Assembly (NCBI GenBank): GCA_027066725.1
Contig: JAMONC010000336.1
Location: 1 to 5,987 of the forward strand
Reading direction: 5' to 3'
DNA: 5,987 nt
Source of the DNA: Desulfobacterales bacterium
Lineage (GTDB): Bacteria; Desulfobacterota; Dissulfuribacteria; Dissulfuribacterales; JAMONC01
Made by a program: the position numbers and the translations under genes. Positions 1 to 5,987 of the stretch are shown in pieces. Every line of letters begins with the position of its first letter. Within the stretch, counting starts at the first letter, position 1. The notes beneath the pieces were generated by a model. The model worked only from the letters and a program-made list of their open reading frames with translations, was not told where the DNA came from and did not search any database.

Positions 1-1
1 T

Positions 2-1183
2 ACAGATATAAAAAATCAGGTACTTTTAGATACTGCAGAGCTTCTTATTCAGAAAAAGGATGAGATACAAAAAGAAAACCAAAAAGACCTTGAAGCTGCA
101 AAAGAAAAGGGGCTTTCTAAGGCATTTATAGATAGGCTTACTTTATCAGATAAGATTATAAATTCTATGGTAGAAGGGCTTAAAGATGTAGCCTCTTTGC
201 CTGATCCTGTAGGTGAAATCCCAAAGATGTGGATAAGACCAAATGGGCTTCAAGTTGGAAGGGTAAGGATTCCTCTTGGTGTCATTGCTATGATATATGA
301 ATCTAGACCTAATGTTACCATAGATGCCGCTGCACTTTGTTTAAAGGCAGGAAACGCTGTAATACTTCGTGGTGGTTCAGATGCAATTAACTCAAATATG
401 GTACTTGCTTCAATTATTCAAGAGGTACTTAAAAAACATGGTGTACCTGTTGAGGCAGTACAAGTTGTTCCTACAACAGATAGAGATGCAGTGCTTCATC
501 TTTTAAAATGTGAAGAAGAAATAGACCTTATTATCCCAAGGGGTGGAGAAGGGCTTATTCGCTTTGTTGTAGAGAATTCCTCTGTACCTGTGCTAAAACA
601 TTATAAAGGTGTATGTCATGTATTTGTAGATAAATTTGCTGATATAGATATGGCAGTAGATATCTGTTTTAACTCAAAGGTTCAAAGACCTGGTGTATGT
701 AATGCAATGGAAGGGATGCTTGTTCATAAGGATATTGCTCAAGAATTTTTACCTAAAATGGCACAAAAGTTTAAAGAAGCAGGTGTTGAGATAAGAGGAT
801 GCGCTAAAACGTGTAAGATTATCCCTGATGCCGTTCCTGCCAAGGATGAAGATTGGGGTTATGAATTTTTAGATTTAATACTAGCTGTTAGGGTAGTAGA
901 TGGCTTTGATGATGCACTTAACTATATTGCAAAGTATGGATCTAACCATACAGAGGCTATCGTTACAAAGGACTATGCTCGTTCAAGAAGATTTTTAAAA
1001 GAGGTAGATGCATCCTTAGTGCTTGTAAATGCCTCAACTCGTTTTAACGATGGAGGACAACTTGGCCTTGGGGCAGAAATAGGCATTAGTACCTCAAAAC
1101 TTCATGCCTATGGCCCTATGGGATTAGAAGAGCTTACTACCACAAAATTTATAGCATTTGGTAATGGACAAATAAGGAGTTAA
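2..1183 (+). CDS. proA: Glutamate-5-semialdehyde dehydrogenase (gamma-glutamyl phosphate reductase), 5'-partial
   Basis: Cytosolic enzyme of proline synthesis: it reduces gamma-glutamyl phosphate to glutamate-5-semialdehyde with NADPH, acting after ProB. The frame is open from position 2, and 393 residues are visible before the TAA. The family is usually about 415-420 residues, so roughly 20-30 N-terminal residues lie before the window. The ATG at 167 is internal: the codons before it already read as ProA (ENQKDLEAAKEKGLS, then IDRLTLSDKI). Numbering from position 2, visible motifs are LPDPVGEI near 66-73, IYESRPNVT near 98-106, the GNAVILRGGSDA nucleotide-binding segment near 117-128, and the catalytic cysteine in QRPGVCNAME (Cys233, codon 698-700). 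The C-terminal block begins NASTRFNDGG (from about 1028) and continues through LGLGAEIGIST to GPMGLEELTT. Nothing is broken. The next gene starts 25 bases downstream. ProB would be expected upstream, but that cannot be seen. The family call is very secure. Confidence 0.97.
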   Translation, partial: TDIKNQVLLDTAELLIQKKDEIQKENQKDLEAAKEKGLSKAFIDRLTLSDKIINSMVEGLKDVASLPDPVGEIPKMWIRPNGLQVGRVRIPLGVIAMIYESRPNVTIDAAALCLKAGNAVILRGGSDAINSNMVLASIIQEVLKKHGVPVEAVQVVPTTDRDAVLHLLKCEEEIDLIIPRGGEGLIRFVVENSSVPVLKHYKGVCHVFVDKFADIDMAVDICFNSKVQRPGVCNAMEGMLVHKDIAQEFLPKMAQKFKEAGVEIRGCAKTCKIIPDAVPAKDEDWGYEFLDLILAVRVVDGFDDALNYIAKYGSNHTEAIVTKDYARSRRFLKEVDASLVLVNASTRFNDGGQLGLGAEIGISTSKLHAYGPMGLEELTTTKFIAFGNGQIRS

Positions 1184-1195
1184 TTATTAAGTAAA

Positions 1196-1211
1196 AGAGA
1201 GGTAGTTTTTG
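1196..1211 (+). promoter_or_regulatory. Shine-Dalgarno and TTG start of the nadD-rsfS frame
   Basis: AGAGAGGT at 1196-1203 is followed after 5 bases by TTG at 1209-1211, then GCA. An in-frame TAG at 1203-1205 lies two codons before the TTG, so the frame cannot begin further upstream. The next in-frame ATG (residue 63) lies beyond the essential GGTFDP motif at residues 12-17. TTG is therefore the only sensible start. Confidence 0.85.
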
Positions 1212-2405
1212 GCAAAAAATAAAATACGTACAGGTATTTTAGGAGGTACTTTTGATCCTATTCATATAGGACACCTGCGAGTTGCAGAAGAGGTTCGTGA
1301 AAGCCAAAGACTATCTGAAATATGGTTTATACCAGCAGCTAGCCCACCTCATAAACACAATGTAGAGGCTCCTTTTTTACATCGATATGAAATGGTAAAA
1401 AGGGCAATAGAGGGTTGTGAATATTTTTCTGTCCTTGATATAGAGGCAAGGAGAAAGGGCCCTTCTTTTACTATTGATACATTAAAAGAACTTAATAAGG
1501 ATTTTGGAGATCAAAGGGAGTTCTATTTTATCTTAGGTAGTGATGCATTTTTAAGCTTTGATACATGGAAATCTTATAAAGAGATTCCATATTATGCTAA
1601 TTTAGTAATTATGGTGAGAGATAAGGATAATATCTCTTTGATAAAGAATTTTTTATATAAGAGTTGGCCTAATTATAAAGAGTTAAAATCTGGGTATTTT
1701 AATGCGGATACTGGATTAAAAGACATTATACTTCAAGAGGTTACTCATCTTCAGATTTCATCTACAGATATAAGGAAAAGATGTAAAGATGCTCTTTCTA
1801 TAAGATTTCTTGTCCCAGAACAAGTCCGGTGTTATATCCTGGATAAAGGACTTTACTTAGAAGGAATAAATGATAATGGTTTAGAACAAAAACAACAAAA
1901 GATGGAGGGGAAATTGGCATTAGAGAATATGAAGAAAGACCTTTTAGAAAGTAAAAAGAAGGTTCAGTTAAACAATAAGAAAGAGTTAAAGGGACTAGAC
2001 CTCGTTGAAGAGCTTGTAAAACTTGTTTGGGAAAATAAAGGGGAAAATATAGTTGTACTTGATGTTAGAGAGCTTTCTTCTATTACAGACTATTTTATTA
2101 TTACTCATGGACGTTCTACAAAACATGTACAGGGCATGGTAGATAAAATTCAAAGACAGATGAGAAAAATAGGGGTTAAGTGTGCTGGAGTTGAGGGAGA
2201 ACGTGAAGGTAAATGGTGTTTAATGGACTACGATGATGTAGTTATTCATATATTTTATGAACCTATTCGATATGTATATGATTTAGAAGGACTTTGGAGC
2301 CAGGCTGATCAAATAGAATTTGAATTTCCTGAAGAGCCTTCTTATGAAGTAATTGATGAAGATTTTGATTTTGATGCTTTTGATGAATTAGAAGAGGAAC
2401 TTTAA
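1209..2405 (+). CDS. nadD/rsfS: Fused nicotinate-nucleotide adenylyltransferase (NadD) and ribosomal silencing factor (RsfS)
   Basis: A 398-residue protein with two domains. Residues 1 to about 217 are NadD, which adenylylates nicotinate mononucleotide with ATP to give deamido-NAD. Visible motifs are GGTFDPIHIGH (12-22, nucleotidyltransferase HxGH type), PPHK (46-49), GPSFTIDTL (84-92), LGSD (109-112) and ISSTDIRKR (183-191). The domain ends in VPEQVRCYILDKGLYL, which is where a stand-alone NadD normally stops. Residues about 219-262 are a charged, lysine-rich linker with no recognised fold. Residues about 263-367 are RsfS (Iojap/DUF143), which binds ribosomal protein L14 (uL14) on the large subunit and blocks subunit joining in starved cells. 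Its motifs are ITDYFIITHGRSTKHVQ (292-308), EGEREGKW (329-336) and DDVVIHIF to YDLEGLW (342-363). Residues 370-398 are an acidic tail. The two genes are normally adjacent but separate. An internal Shine-Dalgarno and TTG at 1904-1916 could also yield free RsfS. Both domain calls are firm; whether the cell makes one chain is less certain. Confidence 0.93.
   Translation: MAKNKIRTGILGGTFDPIHIGHLRVAEEVRESQRLSEIWFIPAASPPHKHNVEAPFLHRYEMVKRAIEGCEYFSVLDIEARRKGPSFTIDTLKELNKDFGDQREFYFILGSDAFLSFDTWKSYKEIPYYANLVIMVRDKDNISLIKNFLYKSWPNYKELKSGYFNADTGLKDIILQEVTHLQISSTDIRKRCKDALSIRFLVPEQVRCYILDKGLYLEGINDNGLEQKQQKMEGKLALENMKKDLLESKKKVQLNNKKELKGLDLVEELVKLVWENKGENIVVLDVRELSSITDYFIITHGRSTKHVQGMVDKIQRQMRKIGVKCAGVEGEREGKWCLMDYDDVVIHIFYEPIRYVYDLEGLWSQADQIEFEFPEEPSYEVIDEDFDFDAFDELEEEL
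1904..1916 (+). promoter_or_regulatory. Possible internal Shine-Dalgarno and TTG start for a separate RsfS
   Basis: GGAGGGG at 1904-1910 is followed by TTG at 1914-1916 and GCA, in frame with the RsfS domain. GGAGG (1904-1908) is 5 bases from the TTG, the same spacing and the same TTG-GCA start as the real start at 1209. Starting here would give an RsfS of about 163 residues (from position 236 of the fusion) with a lysine-rich N-terminus before the conserved domain. The in-frame ATG at 1902-1904 overlaps the purine run and is a poorer candidate. Use of the site is inferred. Purine runs are common in lysine/glutamate-rich coding DNA, but this one is exceptionally well placed. Confidence 0.5.
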
Positions 2406-2426
2406 GGTTTAAATGAGGTAAAAGAA

Positions 2427-3980
2427 ATGACAAACGATAAAGATATTCGTCCTGTAATGTTAGTTATTATGGATGGATGGGGATGGAGAGAAGAAGAAAA
2501 GGGAAATGCTGTAAAACTTGCCAAAACCCCTAATCTAGATAGGTATGGAGAAAAATATCCTTTTACTCTTCTAAAGGCATCTGGTGAGGCAGTGGGGCTT
2601 CCTAAAGGGCAGATGGGAAATTCTGAAGTAGGGCATATGAATTTAGGTGCAGGGCGCATAGTTTATCAAGAGCTTACTCGTATAAATAAGGCAATAGAAG
2701 ATGGAAGCTTTTTTGAAAACAAAGTCCTTATTGAACTAATGGAGCGTGTAAAGAAAAGAGGAAGTGTCCTTCATCTTATGGGGCTTGTCTCTGATGGAGG
2801 AGTACATAGCCAGATGGAGCATCTTTTTGCCTCTATTAAAATGGCAAGAGACCATGGTGTAAAAGATATCATTGTCCATGCATTTTTAGATGGTAGAGAT
2901 ACCCCCCCTACAAGTGGAGTTGAGCATATTGGTAGGCTTTTAAAAGAGATGGAAGATTTAGGCGCTGGACATATTGGCTCTTTAATAGGTAGATTTTATG
3001 CAATGGATAGAGATAAAAGGTGGGATAGGGTAGAAAAGGCCTTTAGGGCATTGGTTTTAGCTGAAGGAAGGTATGAAAAAGATCCTATTAGTGCATTAAA
3101 ATCTGCTTATGATAGAGGAGAGACAGATGAATTTGTAAAACCTATTGTAATAGTTGATGATAGTGGAAATCCCCTTCCAAGGGTCTCTGATGGAGATGGA
3201 GTTTTATTCTTTAACTTTAGGGCAGATAGGGCAAGAGAGCTTACAAGGGCTTTTACAGAAGATGGATTTTCTGAATTTGATGTTTCTTATAGGCCCAAAC
3301 TTGAGATATATGTAACTATGACTATGTATGATGAACATTTTGATTTGCCAGTTGCTTTTCCACCACAGCACCTTAAAAAAATACTTGGAGAGGTGGTTTC
3401 TGATGCAGGATTATTTCAGCTAAGAATTGCTGAGACAGAAAAGTATGCCCATGTTACATATTTTTTTAATGGAGGAGATGAAAACACATTTGATGGTGAA
3501 GAAAGGGTTTTAATCCCTTCTCCTAGAGAGGTTCCCACCTATGATCTTAAGCCGGAGATGAGTGCTTATGAAATTGCAGATGAATTAATGAGGCGTATTA
3601 AAAGTGAGAAATATAAACTCATTGTAGTTAACTTTGCTAATGGAGACATGGTAGGTCATACTGGAGTGCTTGAGGCTGCAATAAAGGCATGTGAGGCTGT
3701 GGATGAATGTGTAGGAAATGTGGTAGAACTTTGGCGGAGCATGGGAGGTGCTGCATTTATTACAGCAGATCACGGAAATGCTGAGATCATGATAGATGAA
3801 GATGGAGGTCCTCATACTGCACATACTACTTCTCCTGTACCAGTTTATTTAGTAGATGATACCAGGATTGGGGTAAGTCTTGATAAAGGCATCTTGGCAG
3901 ATGTTGCCCCTACACTTTTACACATGATGGGACTTTCTATTCCTAAAGAGATGACTGGTAAGGTACTTATTAAAGAGTAA
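2427..3980 (+). CDS. gpmI: 2,3-bisphosphoglycerate-independent phosphoglycerate mutase
   Basis: Cytosolic enzyme of glycolysis and gluconeogenesis that interconverts 3- and 2-phosphoglycerate through a phosphoserine intermediate, using two metal ions (typically Mn2+). It has 517 residues, against a usual 510-515, so it is full length. It belongs to the alkaline-phosphatase superfamily. The first metal and catalytic residues are Asp16 in MDGWG and Ser66 in MGNSEVGH. The inserted phosphotransferase domain (about 80-300) carries His127 (DGGVHS), Arg157-Asp158 (LDGRDTPP), Arg189 and Arg195 (GRFYAMDR), and Arg265 and Arg268 (FNFRADRAR). Lys339 follows in AETEKYAH. The second metal set is Asp407 and His411 (NGDMVGHTG), Asp448-His449 (TADHGN) and His466. 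These match the Geobacillus enzyme residues with an offset of about 4, from memory. The start ATG has GAGGT at 2415-2419, 7 bases upstream, and lies 21 bases after the rsfS stop. The frame ends directly against the next start codon. No missing residue was found. Confidence 0.97.
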   Translation: MTNDKDIRPVMLVIMDGWGWREEEKGNAVKLAKTPNLDRYGEKYPFTLLKASGEAVGLPKGQMGNSEVGHMNLGAGRIVYQELTRINKAIEDGSFFENKVLIELMERVKKRGSVLHLMGLVSDGGVHSQMEHLFASIKMARDHGVKDIIVHAFLDGRDTPPTSGVEHIGRLLKEMEDLGAGHIGSLIGRFYAMDRDKRWDRVEKAFRALVLAEGRYEKDPISALKSAYDRGETDEFVKPIVIVDDSGNPLPRVSDGDGVLFFNFRADRARELTRAFTEDGFSEFDVSYRPKLEIYVTMTMYDEHFDLPVAFPPQHLKKILGEVVSDAGLFQLRIAETEKYAHVTYFFNGGDENTFDGEERVLIPSPREVPTYDLKPEMSAYEIADELMRRIKSEKYKLIVVNFANGDMVGHTGVLEAAIKACEAVDECVGNVVELWRSMGGAAFITADHGNAEIMIDEDGGPHTAHTTSPVPVYLVDDTRIGVSLDKGILADVAPTLLHMMGLSIPKEMTGKVLIKE

Positions 3981-3983
3981 ATG
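3972..3983 (+). promoter_or_regulatory. Zero-gap stop/start junction, gpmI to ABC ATPase
   Basis: The gpmI TAA (3978-3980) is followed directly by ATG (3981-3983). The only ribosome-binding match is a weak AAAGAG at 3972-3977, three bases from the ATG and inside the last gpmI codons. This arrangement suggests that the ATPase is translated mainly by ribosomes finishing gpmI (translational coupling). Coupling is inferred; the zero spacing is seen directly. Confidence 0.6.
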
Positions 3984-4964
3984 ATAGCATCCTGTTTATT
4001 AGAGCTTAATAATGTTACAAAATATTATAGTATAAGACGAGGCTTTTTTGATACACGTCCCAAAGAATTTAAAGTTTTACATGATGTAACTTTAAGATTA
4101 GAATATAAAAAGATTCTTGGTCTTGTTGGGGAATCTGGTAGTGGAAAATCTACTTTGGCGAGGTTAATTGTTGGGCTTGAGCCAGTCAGTTCAGGTAGGA
4201 TATTTTTTAAAGGAAAAGATATAAGCTGTCTTAAGGATTTAAGAATTAGACGACAGATACAAATGGTATTTCAAGATCCATTTTCTTCTCTTAACCCTAA
4301 GAAGACTATTTTTCAGATAATATCTGAACCTCTTAAGATACATGGACTTTGTCCTAAATCTAAGATAAGAGATGAGGTTGCAAGGCTTTTAGTTGAGGCA
4401 GGGCTTTTACCAGATGCAATGGATAGATATCCTCATCAATTTAGTGGAGGGCAAAGACAAAGGATAGGACTTGCCCGTGCACTTGCACTTGATCCAGAGC
4501 TAATTGTTGCAGATGAGCCTACTTCAGCACTTGATGTTTCAATTCAAGCCCAGATAATAAATCTTTTTTTAGAGCTTCATAAAAAACGCGGTATAAGTTT
4601 TTTATTTATCTCACATGATCTTCCTTTAGTTGAGTTTGTCAGTGACGATGTTGCAGTTATGTATCAAGGGCGTATTATTGAGATAATGCCAAAGAAGAGC
4701 TTTTTAGGAAAGGATAGATTTGTTGAAAGGCATCATCCCTATACCAGATTATTATTTGAGAGTGTTCCTTTGCCTGATCCCTCACTAAGTCAGAAGAAAG
4801 ATTTTAAGGCAGAGGCATTGGAGGCTAGTATAGATCTTTCGTGGGATAATGCCTGTGTTTTTGAGCCAAGGTGTAAGTATAAAATGGATATTTGTAAAAA
4901 GATATCTCCTGAAATGAAAAAAGTGGGTGATAATCATTATATAGCTTGTCATCTCTACAACTAA
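3981..4964 (+). CDS. Peptide ABC transporter ATP-binding protein, OppF/DppF type
   Basis: The ATPase subunit of a di-/oligopeptide (or nickel) importer, acting on the cytoplasmic side of the membrane in a heterodimer with an OppD/DppD-type partner. It has 327 residues, the normal length. In order: Walker A GESGSGKST (50-58), Q-loop Gln98 in VFQDPFSSLNP, signature FSGGQRQR (154-161), Walker B LIVADEP with Asp178-Glu179, D-loop SALD (182-185) and switch His212 (ISHD). The FQDPFSSLNP segment and HHPYTRLL (251-258) are typical of this subfamily. The C-terminal oligopeptide-transporter extension holds four cysteines (292, 298, 305, 323) in the pattern CX5CX6CX17C and ends in ACHLYN. No permease, binding protein or second ATPase lies in the window, so the substrate is unproved. 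A PepT-like peptidase directly downstream favours peptides. OppF and DppF cannot be told apart here, so no symbol is given. The start follows the gpmI stop without a gap. Confidence 0.92.
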   Translation: MIASCLLELNNVTKYYSIRRGFFDTRPKEFKVLHDVTLRLEYKKILGLVGESGSGKSTLARLIVGLEPVSSGRIFFKGKDISCLKDLRIRRQIQMVFQDPFSSLNPKKTIFQIISEPLKIHGLCPKSKIRDEVARLLVEAGLLPDAMDRYPHQFSGGQRQRIGLARALALDPELIVADEPTSALDVSIQAQIINLFLELHKKRGISFLFISHDLPLVEFVSDDVAVMYQGRIIEIMPKKSFLGKDRFVERHHPYTRLLFESVPLPDPSLSQKKDFKAEALEASIDLSWDNACVFEPRCKYKMDICKKISPEMKKVGDNHYIACHLYN

Positions 4965-4979
4965 GAAAGAGGGGCAAAA

Positions 4980-5987
4980 ATGGAACTCAAACATTTCTCT
5001 AAACTTGTTAACAAGGATAGGCTTTCAGATACATTTTGTGAGCTTGTAAAAATTGACAGTCCTTCTAGAGAAGAAAAGGAGATAGTCCTTTATTTAAAAG
5101 ATCTTTTTGAAAAGGAATTTAATGCAAAGACTATAATTGATGATGCACACAAAGAAACTGGTTCAAATATAGGGAACTTAATAGTTAAATTAGATGGTAA
5201 GCTTAAAAAAGAGCCAGTGTTTTTTAATGCCCACTTAGATACTGTAGAGCCTTGTAGAAATATAAACGTAATTTTTGAAAATGGGATATTTAAAAGTGAT
5301 GGTAAGACTATTTTGGGTGGGGATGATAAGGCAGCAGTTGCAATACTAATAGAGGCTTTAAGGATCCTTAAAGAAAGAGATATAGATTTTGGTCCAATAG
5401 AGCTTTTATTTACTGTATGTGAAGAGATAGGACTTTTAGGGGCAAAGGCATTTGATCCCTCGCTTCTTGATTCAAAGGCAGGTTATGCCCTAGATTCTAC
5501 TGATCCTGATATGGTTATTAATAAGGCTCCTTGTGCCACAAGGTTTAAGATAAGGATTATAGGCCGAGCTGCACATTCTGGACTTAATCCAGAAGAAGGG
5601 ATAAATGCTATAAAGCTTACATCTCAGGCGATTTCTGGACTTAACTTAGGAAGAATAGATGAGGAGACCACGTGTAATATTGGGATAATAAGAGGAGGGA
5701 AGGCTACCAATATTGTACCAGAGGTTGTTGAACTTGAAGGTGAGGTAAGAAGCCACAACAAAGATAAACTAAAAGAGGTACAAGATCAGATAATTAGCGT
5801 ATTTTATAAGACCATCCGGGAATATAAAGAAAAAAAAGGAGATATCTCTAGTAATATACCACGGGTAGAAACAGAGGTTTTTGATGATTATCCACTAATG
5901 GATGTATCTAAAGATGATCCTCTTATTAAAACTGTCTTTAAAGTTGCTTCTGAGCAAGATAGGAGTCTTTTTTTAGAGGCTACAGGT
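4980..5987 (+). CDS. M20-family PepT-like metallopeptidase, 3'-partial
   Basis: A probable cytosolic zinc aminopeptidase of the peptidase T-like group in family M20, cleaving N-terminal residues from small peptides. 336 residues are visible. The family is about 370, so roughly 30-45 residues lie beyond the window. Metal and catalytic residues visible: His85 and Asp87 in NAHLDTVEP, Asp115 in ILGGDDKAA (bridging ligand), Glu148-Glu149 in VCEEIGLLGA (general base and ligand), and Asp172 in ALDST. The inserted lid/dimerisation domain (about 185-290) includes GRAAHSG (His199), then GRIDEETTCNIG (224-235), IRGGKATNIVPE and EVRSHN. The last visible residues, EATG, are where the family reads into a GGSDAN-type motif. 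The final metal histidine is therefore outside the window. The start ATG has GAGGGG at 4969-4974, 5 bases upstream, and lies 15 bases after the ATPase stop, so the two are probably co-transcribed. Sequence alone cannot fix the substrate; tripeptidase is the usual assumption, so no symbol is given. Confidence 0.9.
   Translation, partial: MELKHFSKLVNKDRLSDTFCELVKIDSPSREEKEIVLYLKDLFEKEFNAKTIIDDAHKETGSNIGNLIVKLDGKLKKEPVFFNAHLDTVEPCRNINVIFENGIFKSDGKTILGGDDKAAVAILIEALRILKERDIDFGPIELLFTVCEEIGLLGAKAFDPSLLDSKAGYALDSTDPDMVINKAPCATRFKIRIIGRAAHSGLNPEEGINAIKLTSQAISGLNLGRIDEETTCNIGIIRGGKATNIVPEVVELEGEVRSHNKDKLKEVQDQIISVFYKTIREYKEKKGDISSNIPRVETEVFDDYPLMDVSKDDPLIKTVFKVASEQDRSLFLEATG

Noticed and set aside
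167..1183. proA beginning at the ATG at 167
   Set aside because: The same frame is open back to position 2 and reads as conserved ProA N-terminal sequence, so 167 is an internal methionine.
1184..1208. Gap between proA and nadD as a terminator or regulatory RNA
   Set aside because: It is only 25 bases, with no inverted repeat; it contains just the ribosome-binding site.
2413..2421. Minimal ORF ATG-AGG-TAA overlapping the gpmI Shine-Dalgarno
   Set aside because: It arises from the GAGGTAA ribosome-binding purine run and is a chance match; no evidence of regulatory use.
2402..2659. Minus-strand open frame of 85 codons opposite the start of gpmI
   Set aside because: It lies antisense to the highly conserved gpmI N-terminus, has no recognisable domain and is explained as a shadow of that gene.
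3585..3824. Minus-strand open frame of 79 codons inside gpmI
   Set aside because: It is antisense to the conserved metal-binding region of gpmI and shows no domain; treated as a chance frame.
4722..4752. TTGAAA with a GATTAT downstream as a possible promoter for the peptidase
   Set aside because: The spacing is 19 bases and the -10 match is poor; such matches are expected by chance in AT-rich coding DNA, and the operon is otherwise continuous.
4785..4994. Minus-strand open frame of 69 codons across the ATPase/peptidase junction
   Set aside because: It overlaps the conserved cysteine region of the ATPase and the peptidase ribosome-binding site on the other strand; no protein signature.

Overview
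The window is one strand of a tightly packed bacterial housekeeping operon. Five genes, all on the + strand, are separated by gaps of only 0 to 25 bases. No RNA gene, mobile element, CRISPR array, terminator or convincing internal promoter was seen. The DNA is visibly AT-rich (GC content not counted), with A/T-ending codons and Shine-Dalgarno sites of the GAGG type before most genes. The order proA, nadD, rsfS, gpmI is one I associate with Desulfobacterota/Deltaproteobacteria. That assignment is a low-confidence inference from gene order and protein flavour, not from a marker gene.

Layout: (1) positions 2-1183, the end of proA (proline synthesis), whose first roughly 20-30 codons lie before the window. 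(2) positions 1209-2405, one long reading frame that joins NadD (NAD synthesis) to RsfS (ribosome silencing factor) through a lysine-rich linker and ends in a strongly acidic tail. It starts at TTG. (3) positions 2427-3980, gpmI, a complete cofactor-independent phosphoglycerate mutase with all expected metal and substrate residues. (4) positions 3981-4964, an OppF/DppF-type peptide-transport ATPase whose start codon directly follows the gpmI stop. (5) positions 4980-5987, an M20-family PepT-like aminopeptidase, cut off by the window end just before its expected GGSDAN-type motif and last metal-binding histidine.

The first three genes link proline, NAD and glycolytic metabolism with ribosome control. 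The last two form a plausible peptide-uptake and peptide-hydrolysis pair, although no permease, binding protein or second ATPase is in the window. The most notable feature is the NadD-RsfS junction. The frame is open, but both other frames carry stop codons exactly where a free-standing NadD should end. A strong Shine-Dalgarno and a TTG-GCA start then lie just before RsfS. This looks like a former gene boundary that has been read through, possibly retaining internal initiation, or less happily a one-base sequence error. I see no clearly new multi-gene system here.
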